64,000 nt of DNA from Flavobacterium commune (GTDB lineage: Bacteria; Bacteroidota; Bacteroidia; Flavobacteriales; Flavobacteriaceae): the NCBI RefSeq assembly GCF_001857965.1, contig NZ_CP017774.1, positions 2,976,001-3,040,000 on the forward strand, in the 5' to 3' direction. Numbering within the stretch: the first letter of the stretch is position 1; each line of letters opens with the position of its first letter. The notes beneath the pieces were generated by a model, which worked only from the letters and a program-made list of their open reading frames with translations, did not search any database and had not been told where the DNA came from. Both the position numbers and the translations under genes were made by a program. Of the stretch, positions 1 to 8,809 are shown piece by piece.

Positions 1-771
1 TTCGTCCAGGAAAGTCGCTGTTTCATCATCAGCAAAACGATAGTGATCCAATTGGGAGTGTAGATTCATTCCCCAAATGGCATGTTTCGGAATATTAATT
101 TCGTCAAAACTACTGTAAGTACCGCTCCAGAAATTGTTTCCCCAGGCTTCGTTAAGTACATCGATGGTTTTGTATTTTTCTTTTAACCAATTGCGAAAAC
201 GTTCGTGTGCATCTTGTCCGTAATCCAGAAAACGACGAGGTTCATTATCCACTTGCCATCCGATTACATTTTTATCATTACCATATCTTTTGGCTAATTC
301 AGCAATCATTTTCATCGAATAAGAACGATAATAATTGCTGGAGAAAGTGGCATGCTGGCGTGTACCATGATCCATTTTAGATCCATCTTCCATAGTGGCT
401 AAAACATCAGGATGCTTGCGAACCAACCAAACCGGAGGCGTAGCGGTAGAAGTACAAAGAATGACTTTGAGATGGTATTTTTTAGCCAGTTCTAAGGATT
501 TATCCAGCCATTTAAAATCATATTTGCCTTCTTCGGGTTCGAGTTGTGCCCAGGCAAATTCCCCAAAATGAGTAAACTCAAATCCCATTTTTTCCATGTT
601 TTGGAAATCGCGCTCCCATTGTGCAGGATCCCAATGTTCAGGGTAATAATACACTCCCACTGAAGTCAAATCTTTAGAAGGAAAAAATTGTTCGATTTTT
701 TGGGCAAAAGTAGCTGTATTAAATAGTAGTAGTAGTAATGCCAGAAAGCATTTAGTAATCTTATAATTCAT
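1..771 (-). CDS. GH42 beta-galactosidase, N-terminal part (runs off left edge)
   Basis: This reading frame starts at 771 and is open for 257 codons to the window edge, so only the N-terminal part is present. A signal peptide (leucine-rich, ending AQK) predicts export. The mature start reads GVYYYPEHWDPAQWERDF, the classic opening of the GH42 TIM barrel. A GWQVDNEP motif follows, in which Glu177 is the expected acid/base. The family releases terminal beta-galactose from oligosaccharides. The nucleophile region lies outside the window. Its neighbour at 1011-1811 is also secreted and carbohydrate-related, which suggests glycan use in the periplasm. Family assignment is confident; substrate is not known. 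Confidence 0.88.
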   Translation of the reverse strand, partial: MNYKITKCFLALLLLLFNTATFAQKIEQFFPSKDLTSVGVYYYPEHWDPAQWERDFQNMEKMGFEFTHFGEFAWAQLEPEEGKYDFKWLDKSLELAKKYHLKVILCTSTATPPVWLVRKHPDVLATMEDGSKMDHGTRQHATFSSNYYRSYSMKMIAELAKRYGNDKNVIGWQVDNEPRRFLDYGQDAHERFRNWLKEKYKTIDVLNEAWGNNFWSGTYSSFDEINIPKHAIWGMNLHSQLDHYRFADDETATFLDE

Positions 772-898
772 AATATAATGGTTTGGTAATAGTGAATTAC
801 AAATCTAAGTTTTTTTAGTTATAAAGTGTAATTTTCTCACTTAATTAGAAAGATATATTGTCGAAATATAAAAATACACCAACAATTATTAAGAATCC

Positions 899-965
899 TT
901 TTTACCACAGATTTGAAGGATTAAAAAGATTTCTAAAGATAATCTGTGTAAATCTGTGGTAAAAA
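899..965. repeat. Inverted repeat with 16-bp perfect arms
   Basis: The arms at 899-914 and 950-965 (TTTTTACCACAGATTT and its complement) are perfect. The core ACCACAGATT/AATCTGTGGT resembles the 3065-3112 inverted repeat and part of 23796-23909, so it probably belongs to a dispersed intergenic repeat family. It lies between two leftward genes and could also act as a terminator for the 1011-1811 gene. Confidence 0.7.
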
Positions 966-1010
966 TTGATATTTAAGACTTTATTAAAATACGATATTAA
1001 TTTCTGAACA

Positions 1011-1811
1011 CTAATTAATTGTGTAAATCAAAATGTCTTTGTACAAGGCTGAACGGGTTGCCATCTGTCTGAAACCAATTCGACCTTCCAGAAGTTCAGG
1101 TTTTTTGCTAAGATCCCATGAGAATAATTTGGAACTGTTTTTTCCAGCAACCTTGAAATAGAGTTTTGCTTTGGTTTTGATTAATGTAATTTTATAAGTT
1201 TCATCCGTTTTAAATAATTCGGTTTCAAAATAAGGATTTGGGATTTCGGTTGTGGTGTTGAAATTTTGTCCTATAATTACTGGATATTGACGCACTCTGA
1301 TGTAATCATTTTTGCTGTCAGTATTATCATTTTCAAAAGAAGCATAACTAATATGCAAAGTTTTCATATTAGTAAAATAGGTTTTCATTGCCGGAATCGT
1401 TCTTAGATTATTCCATTTTGAAATGTCTTCAACGTAAGGGGCAAGGCCTGTGCCGGTTGCTTGGAGATATAAAATAATAGCCCATTTGGTTTCGGTATCT
1501 TTTCTGTTAAAGCTGAATTCCATTTTTACATTTCCCTTAAAAGAATTCTTAGTCCATAATACCGCATGGTCAGTATCGGTTCCGGCTTTAGTTCCGGCAT
1601 TAAAAAGCATTCCTGCTTTAGTGTTTTTGATAGTGGCTTCGAGCCCGTCCAGAAACCATTTGGATTGCCAGTCTTTAGTTCCGCTGTCTTTAAATTGCAG
1701 TTGCCATTGTTTTGATTGGTTTAGAATGTCGAATTCTTTATTATCAGGATTTTGAGCCAGTATTGAACCAGAAAGGAAGAATATTGAAATTAGAAGTTGT
1801 GTTAAGTTCAT
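1011..1811 (-). CDS. Secreted DUF1961-like protein (concanavalin-type fold likely)
   Basis: This 266-aa protein has a clear signal peptide (MNLTQLLIS...LAQ). The rest is beta-rich, with aromatic and Gly/Asn-rich strands and a C-terminal block GRIGFRQMATRSALYKDI. From memory this resembles DUF1961 proteins, which share a jelly-roll lectin/glucanase-like fold and are found in polysaccharide-use loci of Bacteroidota. No catalytic residues can be assigned with confidence. It lies 239 bp upstream of the GH42 gene on the same strand, consistent with a common role in glycan processing, but they need not share a transcript because a 16-bp inverted repeat separates them. Confidence 0.6.
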   Translation of the reverse strand: MNLTQLLISIFFLSGSILAQNPDNKEFDILNQSKQWQLQFKDSGTKDWQSKWFLDGLEATIKNTKAGMLFNAGTKAGTDTDHAVLWTKNSFKGNVKMEFSFNRKDTETKWAIILYLQATGTGLAPYVEDISKWNNLRTIPAMKTYFTNMKTLHISYASFENDNTDSKNDYIRVRQYPVIIGQNFNTTTEIPNPYFETELFKTDETYKITLIKTKAKLYFKVAGKNSSKLFSWDLSKKPELLEGRIGFRQMATRSALYKDILIYTIN

Positions 1812-2062
1812 AATAAATGGCTATTTGTTTCGAAAATAGACGAACTATTGGGGATTTTTTAAATTTATTTAAGTTTCTAAGGTGTTGAGTTGCTAAGTTA
1901 CAAAGTTTTTTAGGAGTTGGGGGTATGTTTTGGAGCTGTTAGTGACTAGGAATAAAATGTTTTTTGAAAGATAAATTTTATATATTTGATAGCAAAAATG
2001 GCGCTTAGACAAGTTGTAAAACTTTGGAAAAGGAACGAATATTTTTTAATATATACGAAAGA

Positions 2063-2695
2063 ATGTTAAATAAAATCACATTTTGGAATTTAATCACTTT
2101 GACTTTAATTTTATTAGTCAGTTTTTTTGGAGTTTATTTTATAAACTATCCAATGATAATTGATATATGGGAAGTCATATATATACTTGAATGGGAAAAA
2201 ATGTTTTTCTTATTTTTAGGGATGGTTATTCTTTCACTAATTTTTGCTTTGTTTCCACTCAAAAAAATGAGTTATGGAAATAAATTTCAAAAAATCCTTT
2301 TGGTTCTAAATGTCCTGATTTTACTTTATACTTTTTGCTATACAATTTCAACATTTGCAAAAAACAAGTCTGAATTGAGAAAAATTGAAAACGAATATAT
2401 TGAGCAAGCAAAAAAAGATGTAAAAAATGACAAAGTAACTTTCAAATTTGCAGGAGGTTTACCTGTACCTGAATATGATAAGAACACTTATGATAAAATT
2501 GATAGTATTAGAAAAAAATACGGAATAATTTATTTTAATACTGGTTGTATAGTTGATTATAAAGCAATAGAAGCTCAAAAAAAGTATGAAATTATCGTAA
2601 AGCCTTATTTAGAAAAAAGAAATGGTAAAAATTGGGAAGCAAAAATGAATGATGAAATTCAAAAAGTAAAAAGCGACTACAAAAAAGATAGGTGA
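2063..2695 (+). CDS. Hypothetical membrane protein with three TM segments
   Basis: I chose the ATG at 2063 (210 aa) over an in-frame TTG 39 bases upstream. Three hydrophobic segments span roughly residues 5-26, 46-66 and 77-97. They are followed by a charged cytoplasmic or periplasmic tail of about 110 residues containing AGGLPVPEYDKNTYDKID. I recognise no family. It is a single gene between a leftward secreted protein and a repeat-filled spacer. Base composition is more AT-rich than its neighbours, which may point to recent acquisition. Confidence 0.6.
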   Translation: MLNKITFWNLITLTLILLVSFFGVYFINYPMIIDIWEVIYILEWEKMFFLFLGMVILSLIFALFPLKKMSYGNKFQKILLVLNVLILLYTFCYTISTFAKNKSELRKIENEYIEQAKKDVKNDKVTFKFAGGLPVPEYDKNTYDKIDSIRKKYGIIYFNTGCIVDYKAIEAQKKYEIIVKPYLEKRNGKNWEAKMNDEIQKVKSDYKKDR

Positions 2696-2741
2696 ATATT
2701 ACATAACCCGATAACGAAGATTTACAATTTTTACCTATAAA

Positions 2742-3050
2742 ATGAGTAAACAGCTTTAATACTTTGTCGAGTTACTGTATGAGATTCCTCCTGCGTCGGA
2801 ATGACAAGATTGAGGAAGTAAATTGTGGTAAGGATACACCTGATTTTACTCAGACCTATAATGAAGTTCCGTAGGAACGGGCTATTTTGTAGCTCCGAAA
2901 TTTATTTCGGAGAAAATAATAAGGGGGTATTTTAAAGTCCTGTAGGGACGATACATAAATTGTGTTCACAAAGATGAGTAAACAGCTTGAATACTTTGTC
3001 GAGTTACTGGATGAGATTGCCACGCTGTCGCTCGCAATGACATATTGAGG
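2742..3050. repeat. Two direct copies of a ~65-75-bp intergenic repeat
   Basis: Both copies (2742-2815 and 2974-3050) read ATGAGTAAACAGCTT(T/G)AATACTTTG and then TCGAGTTACTG. They continue with GAGATT..C, a CGTCGGAATGAC or CGCTCGCAATGAC block, and ATTGAGG. Between them is a GTAGGGACGATACATAAAT segment and a CTCCGAAATTTATTTCGGAG palindrome. The 437-bp gap 2696-3132 contains only such repeats and no convincing gene. Confidence 0.7.
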
Positions 3051-3064
3051 TGTTAAAAAATAAA

Positions 3065-3112
3065 GCCACAGCTTTAAAAGATTAATCTGTGCTAATCTTT
3101 TAAAGCTGTGGC
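3065..3112. terminator. Perfect 20-bp inverted repeat downstream of ddl
   Basis: The arms 3065-3084 and 3093-3112 are perfect complements with an 8-nt loop. It lies 20 bp beyond the ddl stop codon. It may serve as a transcription terminator for ddl, although there is no long T-run on that strand. Its AATCTGTG core links it to the dispersed repeats at 899-965. Confidence 0.55.
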
Positions 3113-3132
3113 AAAAATAATTATGTATGTTT

Positions 3133-4107
3133 TTAATTGGCCAAAGCCAACTCAATCGCATTAGTAAACAAGTCTTCTAGTGAAATTCCGGCTGCAGCAG
3201 CTTGTTGTGGAATTAAACTTTCGGTGGTTAATCCCGGAATGGTGTTCATTTCGAGCATGTGCGGTTCGTTGTTAACAATGATAAATTCAGAACGTGAGAA
3301 TCCTTTCATTTTTAGAACCTCGTAAGCACGTTTAGCAATAGCACCGACTTTTTGGGTCATTTCGTCAGAAAGTCTCGCCGGGGTAATTTCCTGTGATTTT
3401 CCTTGGTATTTGGCTTCGTAATCAAAGAAATCATTTTCAGAAACGATTTCGGTAATTGGAAGGACAATAATTTCTCCTTTGTAATTGATAACACCTACTG
3501 AAACTTCGGTTCCGTCAAGGAAACTTTCAATGATAATTTCGTTGTCTTCTTTGTAAGCGGTTTCGATGGCTGTAGGCAATTCGGCTTCGGCTTTTACTTT
3601 TGAAATTCCGAAACTGGATCCCGCTTTATTGGGTTTTACAAAACAAGGCAATCCTACTTTATTGATGATTTCGGCGGTATTGATTACATCGCCTTTGTTT
3701 AGGTAATAAGAAATGGCAGTTTTAATTCCGTATGGTTTTAATACCGAAAGTAAGTCTCTTTTATTGAATGTCAATGCCGATTGGTAATAATCGCAAGAGG
3801 TTTGCGGAATACCTAATAGTTCAAAATAAGCCTGCATTAAACCATCTTCGCCCGGAGTTCCGTGGATAGCGTTGAAAACACAGTCAAAGCTAATTTTGTT
3901 TCCGTTTACTGTTACCGAAAAGTCATTTTTGTCAATTGGGAATTCAACATCAGTATCGTCAACATAAACCCATTTTTCTTTGAAAATATGGATGCGAAAC
4001 GCATTGTATTTTGATTTGTCTAAGAATTTGTAAACTACGTTACCGCTAATAAGTGAAATTTTGTACTCACTGGAATAGCCGCCCATGATGATGGCAATGT
4101 TTTTCAT
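3133..4107 (-). CDS. ddl: D-alanine--D-alanine ligase
   Basis: The 324-aa product has the usual Ddl length and domain order of the ATP-grasp superfamily. The N-terminal lobe has IAIIMGGYSSEYKIS (Ddl signature GG.S.E..IS) and HGTPGEDG. The central region has VKPNKAGSSFGISKV, which binds ATP. The C-terminal metal and substrate lobe has RSEFIIVNNEPHMLEMNTIPGLTTESLIP. The enzyme joins two D-alanines in the cytoplasm for the peptidoglycan stem peptide. It is divergently arranged with the PASTA-rluD pair across a 219-bp spacer holding a structured element. Confidence 0.96.
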   Translation of the reverse strand: MKNIAIIMGGYSSEYKISLISGNVVYKFLDKSKYNAFRIHIFKEKWVYVDDTDVEFPIDKNDFSVTVNGNKISFDCVFNAIHGTPGEDGLMQAYFELLGIPQTSCDYYQSALTFNKRDLLSVLKPYGIKTAISYYLNKGDVINTAEIINKVGLPCFVKPNKAGSSFGISKVKAEAELPTAIETAYKEDNEIIIESFLDGTEVSVGVINYKGEIIVLPITEIVSENDFFDYEAKYQGKSQEITPARLSDEMTQKVGAIAKRAYEVLKMKGFSRSEFIIVNNEPHMLEMNTIPGLTTESLIPQQAAAAGISLEDLFTNAIELALAN

Positions 4108-4144
4108 GTAATCTCGTTATGTATTGTAAAAAATGTTTTTTTTT

Positions 4145-4223
4145 AGCCCCGATAGAAGTGAAAATCCTTTTTATCCGGATTTTTTAGGGATAAAAAGATT
4201 GTAACGAATAGCGGGTAAAAGCT
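4145..4223 (+). ncRNA. Candidate structured RNA/DNA element between ddl and the PASTA gene
   Basis: Reading + strand, AGC..CCCG at 4145-4151 can pair with CGGG (4212-4215) and GCT (4221-4223). Inside is a hairpin made by AATCCTTTTTATC and GATAAAAAGATT with a single bulge. I recall near-identical sequences (GCCCCGATAGAAG...ATAGCGGG) repeated in many Flavobacteriia. It may correspond to the Flavo-1 RNA motif, but that is memory and not a search. Strand is uncertain because the element is nearly self-complementary. Confidence 0.4.
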
Positions 4224-4295
4224 CCTGAAATAAAATATGCCAGAACAGAAGCTAGATTAAACAAAATTATCATTTTTTTTGAAACGAAATAGCTT

Positions 4296-4303
4296 TATCT
4301 TTG
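4296..4303 (+). promoter_or_regulatory. Putative Bacteroidota -7 promoter element
   Basis: TATCTTTG matches the TAnnTTTG consensus and lies 24 bp before the ATG at 4327. A T-run ending in TTTG at 4278-4281 sits upstream, though its spacing of 14 is shorter than the usual 17-21. Confidence 0.45.
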
Positions 4304-4326
4304 TGACCTTTGAAAAAATTAAATTT

Positions 4327-4956
4327 ATGAGTTTACGTAAATACCTTACTAGTCGTGTGTTTTTTACACAGGTTTTTCTTGCTGCTTTAATCATTGCCGT
4401 TTTGGGTTATCTTTTTATGCACTGGTTGACTTTTACTACCGATCATGGAAATGAAATCACAGTACCTGATTTGAGAAAATTGACAGAAGAACAGGTGGAA
4501 GAGAAATTGGACGAATTGGATTTAGATTATGTATTACTTGATAGTGTAGATTACAGAGGTGATTATCCAAAATACAGTGTTGTTCAGCAGGATCCAATTC
4601 CGGGTGCTAAGGTAAAAGAGGGAAGAAAAGTATATATTAAGATTAATAGTTCGGGTTTTTCATCGGTTAAAGTTCCTAATTTAATCGAAAAGACCTATCG
4701 TGAGGCCTTGCCAACATTAAGAGCATTAGGATTGGAAGAAGGTACAATTACTTATATTCCTAACCTTGGAAAAGATATGGTTCTTGAAATGCGTTACAAA
4801 GGAAGAAATATAAAACCAGGTGACAGAGTGTTGAAGTCATCTAAAATTGACTTGGTTTTAGGAGACGGAAAAGCGAGTTACGAAGAAGATATTACCAGTG
4901 AAACAGATAGTACTGTAGTTGCTGAACCAACAGAAGAATTGCCAAATGAACAATAA
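4327..4956 (+). CDS. PASTA domain membrane protein
   Basis: I chose the ATG at 4327 (209 aa), because the upstream in-frame extension has no membrane or family signal and covers the promoter. One TM helix (about residues 10-33) follows a short basic N-terminus. Two PASTA repeats follow: VPDLRKLTEEQVEEKL...GDYPKYSVVQQDPIPGAKVKEG, and VPNLIEKTYREALPTLRALGL...KPGDRV. PASTA domains bind peptidoglycan fragments and are usually attached to PBPs or Ser/Thr kinases; here they stand alone. The stop overlaps the rluD-like start by 11 bp, so the two are translationally coupled. Confidence 0.88.
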   Translation: MSLRKYLTSRVFFTQVFLAALIIAVLGYLFMHWLTFTTDHGNEITVPDLRKLTEEQVEEKLDELDLDYVLLDSVDYRGDYPKYSVVQQDPIPGAKVKEGRKVYIKINSSGFSSVKVPNLIEKTYREALPTLRALGLEEGTITYIPNLGKDMVLEMRYKGRNIKPGDRVLKSSKIDLVLGDGKASYEEDITSETDSTVVAEPTEELPNEQ

Positions 4957-5989
4957 TATTGAGTCGATTGAATTAGAGGAAGAGGAATTATTTGAGCATT
5001 ATAAATTTGAAGTTCCCAAAGGGCAGGCATTATTGCGAATTGATAAATATTTAATGGGTTTAATCCCTAATGCCACCCGAAATAAAATACAAAATGCCGC
5101 TACCGATGGTAATATTTTTGTAAATAATGCTACGGTAAAATCTAATTATAAAGTAAAACCTTTTGATATAGTAACGGTAATGTTATCGCATCCACCGTTT
5201 GAAAATCATGTGCTTCCGGAGAATATTCCGTTGAATATTGTTTATGAAGATGATGCTTTATTATTGGTAAATAAAGAACCGGGATTAGTGGTGCATCCGG
5301 GACATGGAAATTACACCGGAACCTTAGTGAATGCTTTGGCGTTTCATTTTGAGAATTTACCAATGAACAGCAGCGAACGTCCTGGACTAGTACATCGAAT
5401 TGATAAGGATACTTCGGGCTTGTTAGTAATTGCTAAAACCGAAGCTGCGATGACACATCTGGCTAAACAATTTGAAGCTAAAACTACCGAAAGGGAGTAT
5501 GTGGCTCTGGTATGGGGAAATGTAGCTGATGATAGCGGAACCATCGAAGGGAATTTAGCAAGACACCTAAAAGACCGCATGCAAATGGCTGTTTTTGCCG
5601 ACCCTGAAATTGGAAAACCTGCTATTACACATTATAAGGTTTTGGAGCGTTTTGGTTATGTAACTTTGGTTTCCTGTATTTTAGAAACCGGAAGAACACA
5701 TCAAATTAGAGCTCACATGAAACACATAGGTCATCCGTTGTTTAATGATGAGCGTTACGGTGGTCATTTGATTTTGAAAGGAACTACTTTTACTAAGTAC
5801 AAGCAGTTTATAGAAAACTGTTTTAAGGCTTTGCCAAGACAGGCTTTACATGCTAAAACGCTTGGATTTGTGCATCCTAATACGGGTAAAATGATGCGTT
5901 TTGATACCGAACTTCCGGATGATTTTAAGGATTGTATCGAAAAATGGCGAAATTATTCTAAATCGCACCATATTGAAGAAAATGAATAA
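4946..5989 (+). CDS. rluD: RluA/RluD family 23S rRNA pseudouridine synthase
   Basis: This 347-aa protein starts at the ATG inside the end of the PASTA gene. An S4-type RNA-binding domain (LLRIDKYLMGLIPNATRNKIQNA...NIFVNN...KVKPFD) occupies roughly residues 25-85. The catalytic domain carries GLVHRIDKDTSGLLVIAK, where Asp153 is the expected nucleophile, and GRTHQIRAHMKHIGHPL. RluD-type enzymes isomerise uridines in helix 69 of 23S rRNA. Which RluA/C/D subgroup applies is inferred from the S4 domain and length. A hairpin terminator follows at 6017-6060. Confidence 0.93.
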   Translation: MNNNIESIELEEEELFEHYKFEVPKGQALLRIDKYLMGLIPNATRNKIQNAATDGNIFVNNATVKSNYKVKPFDIVTVMLSHPPFENHVLPENIPLNIVYEDDALLLVNKEPGLVVHPGHGNYTGTLVNALAFHFENLPMNSSERPGLVHRIDKDTSGLLVIAKTEAAMTHLAKQFEAKTTEREYVALVWGNVADDSGTIEGNLARHLKDRMQMAVFADPEIGKPAITHYKVLERFGYVTLVSCILETGRTHQIRAHMKHIGHPLFNDERYGGHLILKGTTFTKYKQFIENCFKALPRQALHAKTLGFVHPNTGKMMRFDTELPDDFKDCIEKWRNYSKSHHIEENE

Positions 5990-6016
5990 TGAGAGCTGAT
6001 TTAATCTAGCTTTGAA

Positions 6017-6060
6017 AAAAAAAGTCCCATCTTGTTTTTGTAACGAGAAGGGACTTTTTG
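6017..6060. terminator. Bidirectional hairpin terminator
   Basis: AAAAAGTCCC at about 6019-6028 pairs with GGGACTTTTT at 6050-6059, flanked by A-run and T-run. It sits between two convergent genes. Confidence 0.85.
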
Positions 6061-6061
6061 T

Positions 6062-7501
6062 TTATTCCATATACATTTGATTTTGTCCTCTTAAAGTTTT
6101 AGAATCATTGATATATTTAAAATTATCGCTTGGTTTTTCTGCCGGTATAAATCGTGCCGTTCCTGTTATTTTCCCTATTGCAGTGCTTAATAGTGGTTCG
6201 CTGGGGTCTCCAAGTACCCCTAAGGTTCTAATTCTTTCGGTTAATTTGTAATCAGGAACTAAGCCATCTAAATAATCACCAAAACCTACTGAATTTACAG
6301 ATTGCGCTACTATTAATTGCATGGCATAGCGGTGGGAAGGATTTGCATTGGCTTTTGTCATATTCGGAGAATCATAAAGTGTAACCGAAGCTACATTTTT
6401 TCCATAAGTTGCATCGCCTATTTGTACAACATTAATATAAGGATCGAGTCCGTTAATGATGAGTTCACTTGCCGAAGCGGTATTTTTTGTTGTTAAAACA
6501 TAAACTCGGTTAAGATTCAGGCTGTTGATGCTTGTCCCGTTGATAGTACTGGTGAAATTGTATTTTCTGTTGAGGTATGATTTTTTTTTATTGTAAGCTA
6601 ATTCACTAAAAACCTGTCCTCTAAATTGTCCGGTAATCATGCTGGCTAATCGTGCTGCACTAAGGACAGAACCTCCGCTATTGTACCTTAAATCAACGAC
6701 TAAATCAGTAATTCCCTCTGATTTGAAGTAACCAAAAGCCTCACTTAACTTCGAATCATAACTTGGAAAAAAACCATTATACATAAGGTAGCCAATTTTA
6801 TGGGCACCGCTAGGAATGACTTTTTTAATAAAAATAGGATTTTCGGCAAGGATTGTTTTTGTTAACGCCAGAGATTTTCCATTAGGAGTAATCACAGGAT
6901 TATTATTGCTGTCATAAGTGAGATTAGCAAAATTTAAAGTATAATTTTCGTTTGAACTAAATAACAAACTTCGGTAGTTGGACAGGGTTAAACTAATTCC
7001 GTTGACAGCATAAAATATCTCGCCCCGCTGGATATCTTTTGCAGCAGCATCCGAATTTGGAATGATATAACGAACATAACCAATAATCTGGTCGCTATTA
7101 TTAAAAGTACTTAAACCAAAATCTACTCCATTGTTTTTTGAGGTTCCGCCCAGTTGTTGTTCCAGTGTAAGGTAATCACTAACTATCCAGCTGTATTGAT
7201 CCACAACTTCAGCCGATTCATCATCGGGAATGGGAGGTTTGAATAGTAAATTTTGAAATAGTTCTTCCGGAGTGGCATAACTTCTTAAAAAAAAATCATA
7301 CTCAGCATTCGAAGAAAATCGTTTGTTAGCTAAATCAGGTACTTCGGCCTGCCATAAATACATTTGGTTCATTCCTCTCCAAATAAATTTAGGAATATCA
7401 AGATCAGTCGGTATTGCCAGGGCATCATCCTGATCCTGACAGCTTTGTAATAGCAAAAGAGGGATGAATATCAGCAGTAAATAGTTGAATAGGCTTTTCA
7501 T
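6062..7501 (-). CDS. S41 family C-terminal processing peptidase, lipoprotein
   Basis: This 479-aa protein starts with a lipoprotein signal (FIPLLLLQSC, Cys at about residue 21), so it is anchored in a membrane and faces the periplasm or surface. A PDZ-like central region (AAKDIQRGEIFYAVNGISLT) precedes the S41 tail-specific protease domain. That domain includes DLVVDLRYNSGGSVLSAARLA, the serine motif NTASASELIINGL and the lysine-bearing block GDATYGKNVAS. Family members cleave unfolded or C-terminally exposed peptides. It faces the rluD gene across a shared terminator. The physiological substrate is unknown. Confidence 0.9.
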   Translation of the reverse strand: MKSLFNYLLLIFIPLLLLQSCQDQDDALAIPTDLDIPKFIWRGMNQMYLWQAEVPDLANKRFSSNAEYDFFLRSYATPEELFQNLLFKPPIPDDESAEVVDQYSWIVSDYLTLEQQLGGTSKNNGVDFGLSTFNNSDQIIGYVRYIIPNSDAAAKDIQRGEIFYAVNGISLTLSNYRSLLFSSNENYTLNFANLTYDSNNNPVITPNGKSLALTKTILAENPIFIKKVIPSGAHKIGYLMYNGFFPSYDSKLSEAFGYFKSEGITDLVVDLRYNSGGSVLSAARLASMITGQFRGQVFSELAYNKKKSYLNRKYNFTSTINGTSINSLNLNRVYVLTTKNTASASELIINGLDPYINVVQIGDATYGKNVASVTLYDSPNMTKANANPSHRYAMQLIVAQSVNSVGFGDYLDGLVPDYKLTERIRTLGVLGDPSEPLLSTAIGKITGTARFIPAEKPSDNFKYINDSKTLRGQNQMYME

Positions 7502-7699
7502 ATTTGTTAACTATTAGGGCTATTGACGTAAAAATACTATCTTTAATTTTATAAATCGTTTTTTTAGAATAAATACAACTGTTTTTTACCTAAAATTGAA
7601 TTTTCTATGATTGTAACCAATGCAAAAGTGGTTCATTTTTTTTTGGCATAGAAATGGTAAGTGTAGTTGTAAACAAGAACATAATTTTAATATAAAGAT

Positions 7700-8230
7700 A
7701 TGAAAATGAAAAAAGTACTGATTACATTGGTAGTTGCCTTTGCTTCGAATTTTTTTTACGGACAAGCTGTTTTTGATCAGTTTGATGGGCAAGAAGAAAT
7801 TGTTTCGGTAATAGTAAACAAAAAAATGTTTGAATTGATGAGTAAGGTAAAAGTAGATCCTTCGGACAAGGAAACGCAGCAATATTTGAAATTAATTCAG
7901 AATTTAGAAAATTTAAAAGTCTTTTCGACCACTAATACTCTGGCTGCCCGAAAAATGAAAGACGTTGCCGATAGTTACATTAAATCTGCTGATTTAGAAG
8001 AATTAAAAAAAGTAAACGAGAATGGAAAACAAGTTACAATAGATGTGAAACGCACAGGAACTAATCAATTAAGAGAGTTCTTAATGTTTATTGAAGACGA
8101 TGCTAACGGAATTAATCGTTCTGTTTTAATGTCGTTAACCGGAGTTTTTAGTTTGAGTGATATTGCTATTTTAACGGATAAAATGCAAATTCCCGGCGGA
8201 ACTGAACTTAAGAAATTAACCCAAAAATAA
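7700..8230 (+). CDS. Secreted DUF4252 protein
   Basis: This 176-aa protein has a signal peptide (MKMKKVLITLVVAFASNFFYGQ). The mature part fits DUF4252 by content: a FDQF start, a basic helical region, a KVFST motif followed by a helix, and the C-terminal LMSLTGVFSLSDIAILTDKM. The family is common in Bacteroidota, often near ECF sigma/anti-sigma genes, but no such partner lies here. Function is not established. A strong hairpin terminator follows at 8246-8280. Confidence 0.8.
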   Translation: MKMKKVLITLVVAFASNFFYGQAVFDQFDGQEEIVSVIVNKKMFELMSKVKVDPSDKETQQYLKLIQNLENLKVFSTTNTLAARKMKDVADSYIKSADLEELKKVNENGKQVTIDVKRTGTNQLREFLMFIEDDANGINRSVLMSLTGVFSLSDIAILTDKMQIPGGTELKKLTQK

Positions 8231-8245
8231 TTTTTTAATCATAAC

Positions 8246-8280
8246 TAAAAAGCGATTTCAAATTTTGAAATCGCTTTTTT
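8246..8280. terminator. Bidirectional hairpin terminator
   Basis: AAAAAGCGATTTCAAA pairs with TTTGAAATCGCTTTTT with almost no loop. It is shared by the convergent DUF4252 and TPR genes. Confidence 0.9.
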
Positions 8281-8308
8281 AGTTTATAAGACTATTGTGT
8301 TTTGAGTT

Positions 8309-8809
8309 TTATTTGCAAAACATCTTTAGATTTTTAGTTGCGCTCTGGCTTCCCAGTTGTTGGGCTTTGATAAAATCGGCGCAGGCACTCTTTTTGTCTT
8401 CCAGATGAATGTAGGTAAGTCCTCTTAAATTGTAAGTGATATAATCTCCCGAATTGAATTTGATAGCCACATTACAGTCGTTCAAAGCTGCCTTGTAGTC
8501 TTTTAATTTGTAATAAATATTGGCTCTGGTTGTGTAAGCATAGGTGTTGTCATCGTGCATTTCTATTGTTTTATTCACATCAGTTAATGCTCCCTGAAGA
8601 TCGTTGAGTTTTATTTTTTCCATGCCGCGGTTTAAATAAGCCACCACAAAATCAGGTTTCATTTTGATGGCTTTGTTATAATCGGCTATTGCACCTTGGG
8701 TATTTCCGGCATTTGATTTTTTCATTGCCTGATCAAAATAGTTTTCGGCAGTTTGGCTCCAGCCTAGGGTTGATAGAGTAAGAAAAGAAAATAAAAGTAG
8801 TTTTTTCAT
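8309..8809 (-). CDS. Secreted TPR repeat protein
   Basis: This 166-aa protein has a signal peptide (MKKLLLFSFLTLSTLGWSQ). Three to four tetratricopeptide units follow, for example AENYFDQAMKKSNAGNTQGAIADYNKAIKMKPDF, VAYLNRGMEKIKLNDLQGALTDVNKTIEM and AYTTRANIYYKLKDYKAALNDCNVAIKF. The C-terminus, DKKSACADFIKAQQLGSQSA, is the common Bacteroidota TPR ending. TPRs mediate protein-protein contact; its partner cannot be told from the context. Confidence 0.88.
   Translation of the reverse strand: MKKLLLFSFLTLSTLGWSQTAENYFDQAMKKSNAGNTQGAIADYNKAIKMKPDFVVAYLNRGMEKIKLNDLQGALTDVNKTIEMHDDNTYAYTTRANIYYKLKDYKAALNDCNVAIKFNSGDYITYNLRGLTYIHLEDKKSACADFIKAQQLGSQSATKNLKMFCK

Noticed and set aside
2856..3161. 101-codon minus-strand frame between ddl and the membrane gene
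   Set aside because: It runs through dispersed repeats (the VIASDSVAI-like text is a translated repeat) and overlaps ddl.
7586..7882. 98-codon minus-strand frame overlapping the DUF4252 start
   Set aside because: It is antisense to a well-supported secreted gene, and its Phe/Tyr/His-rich product looks like reverse-strand noise.
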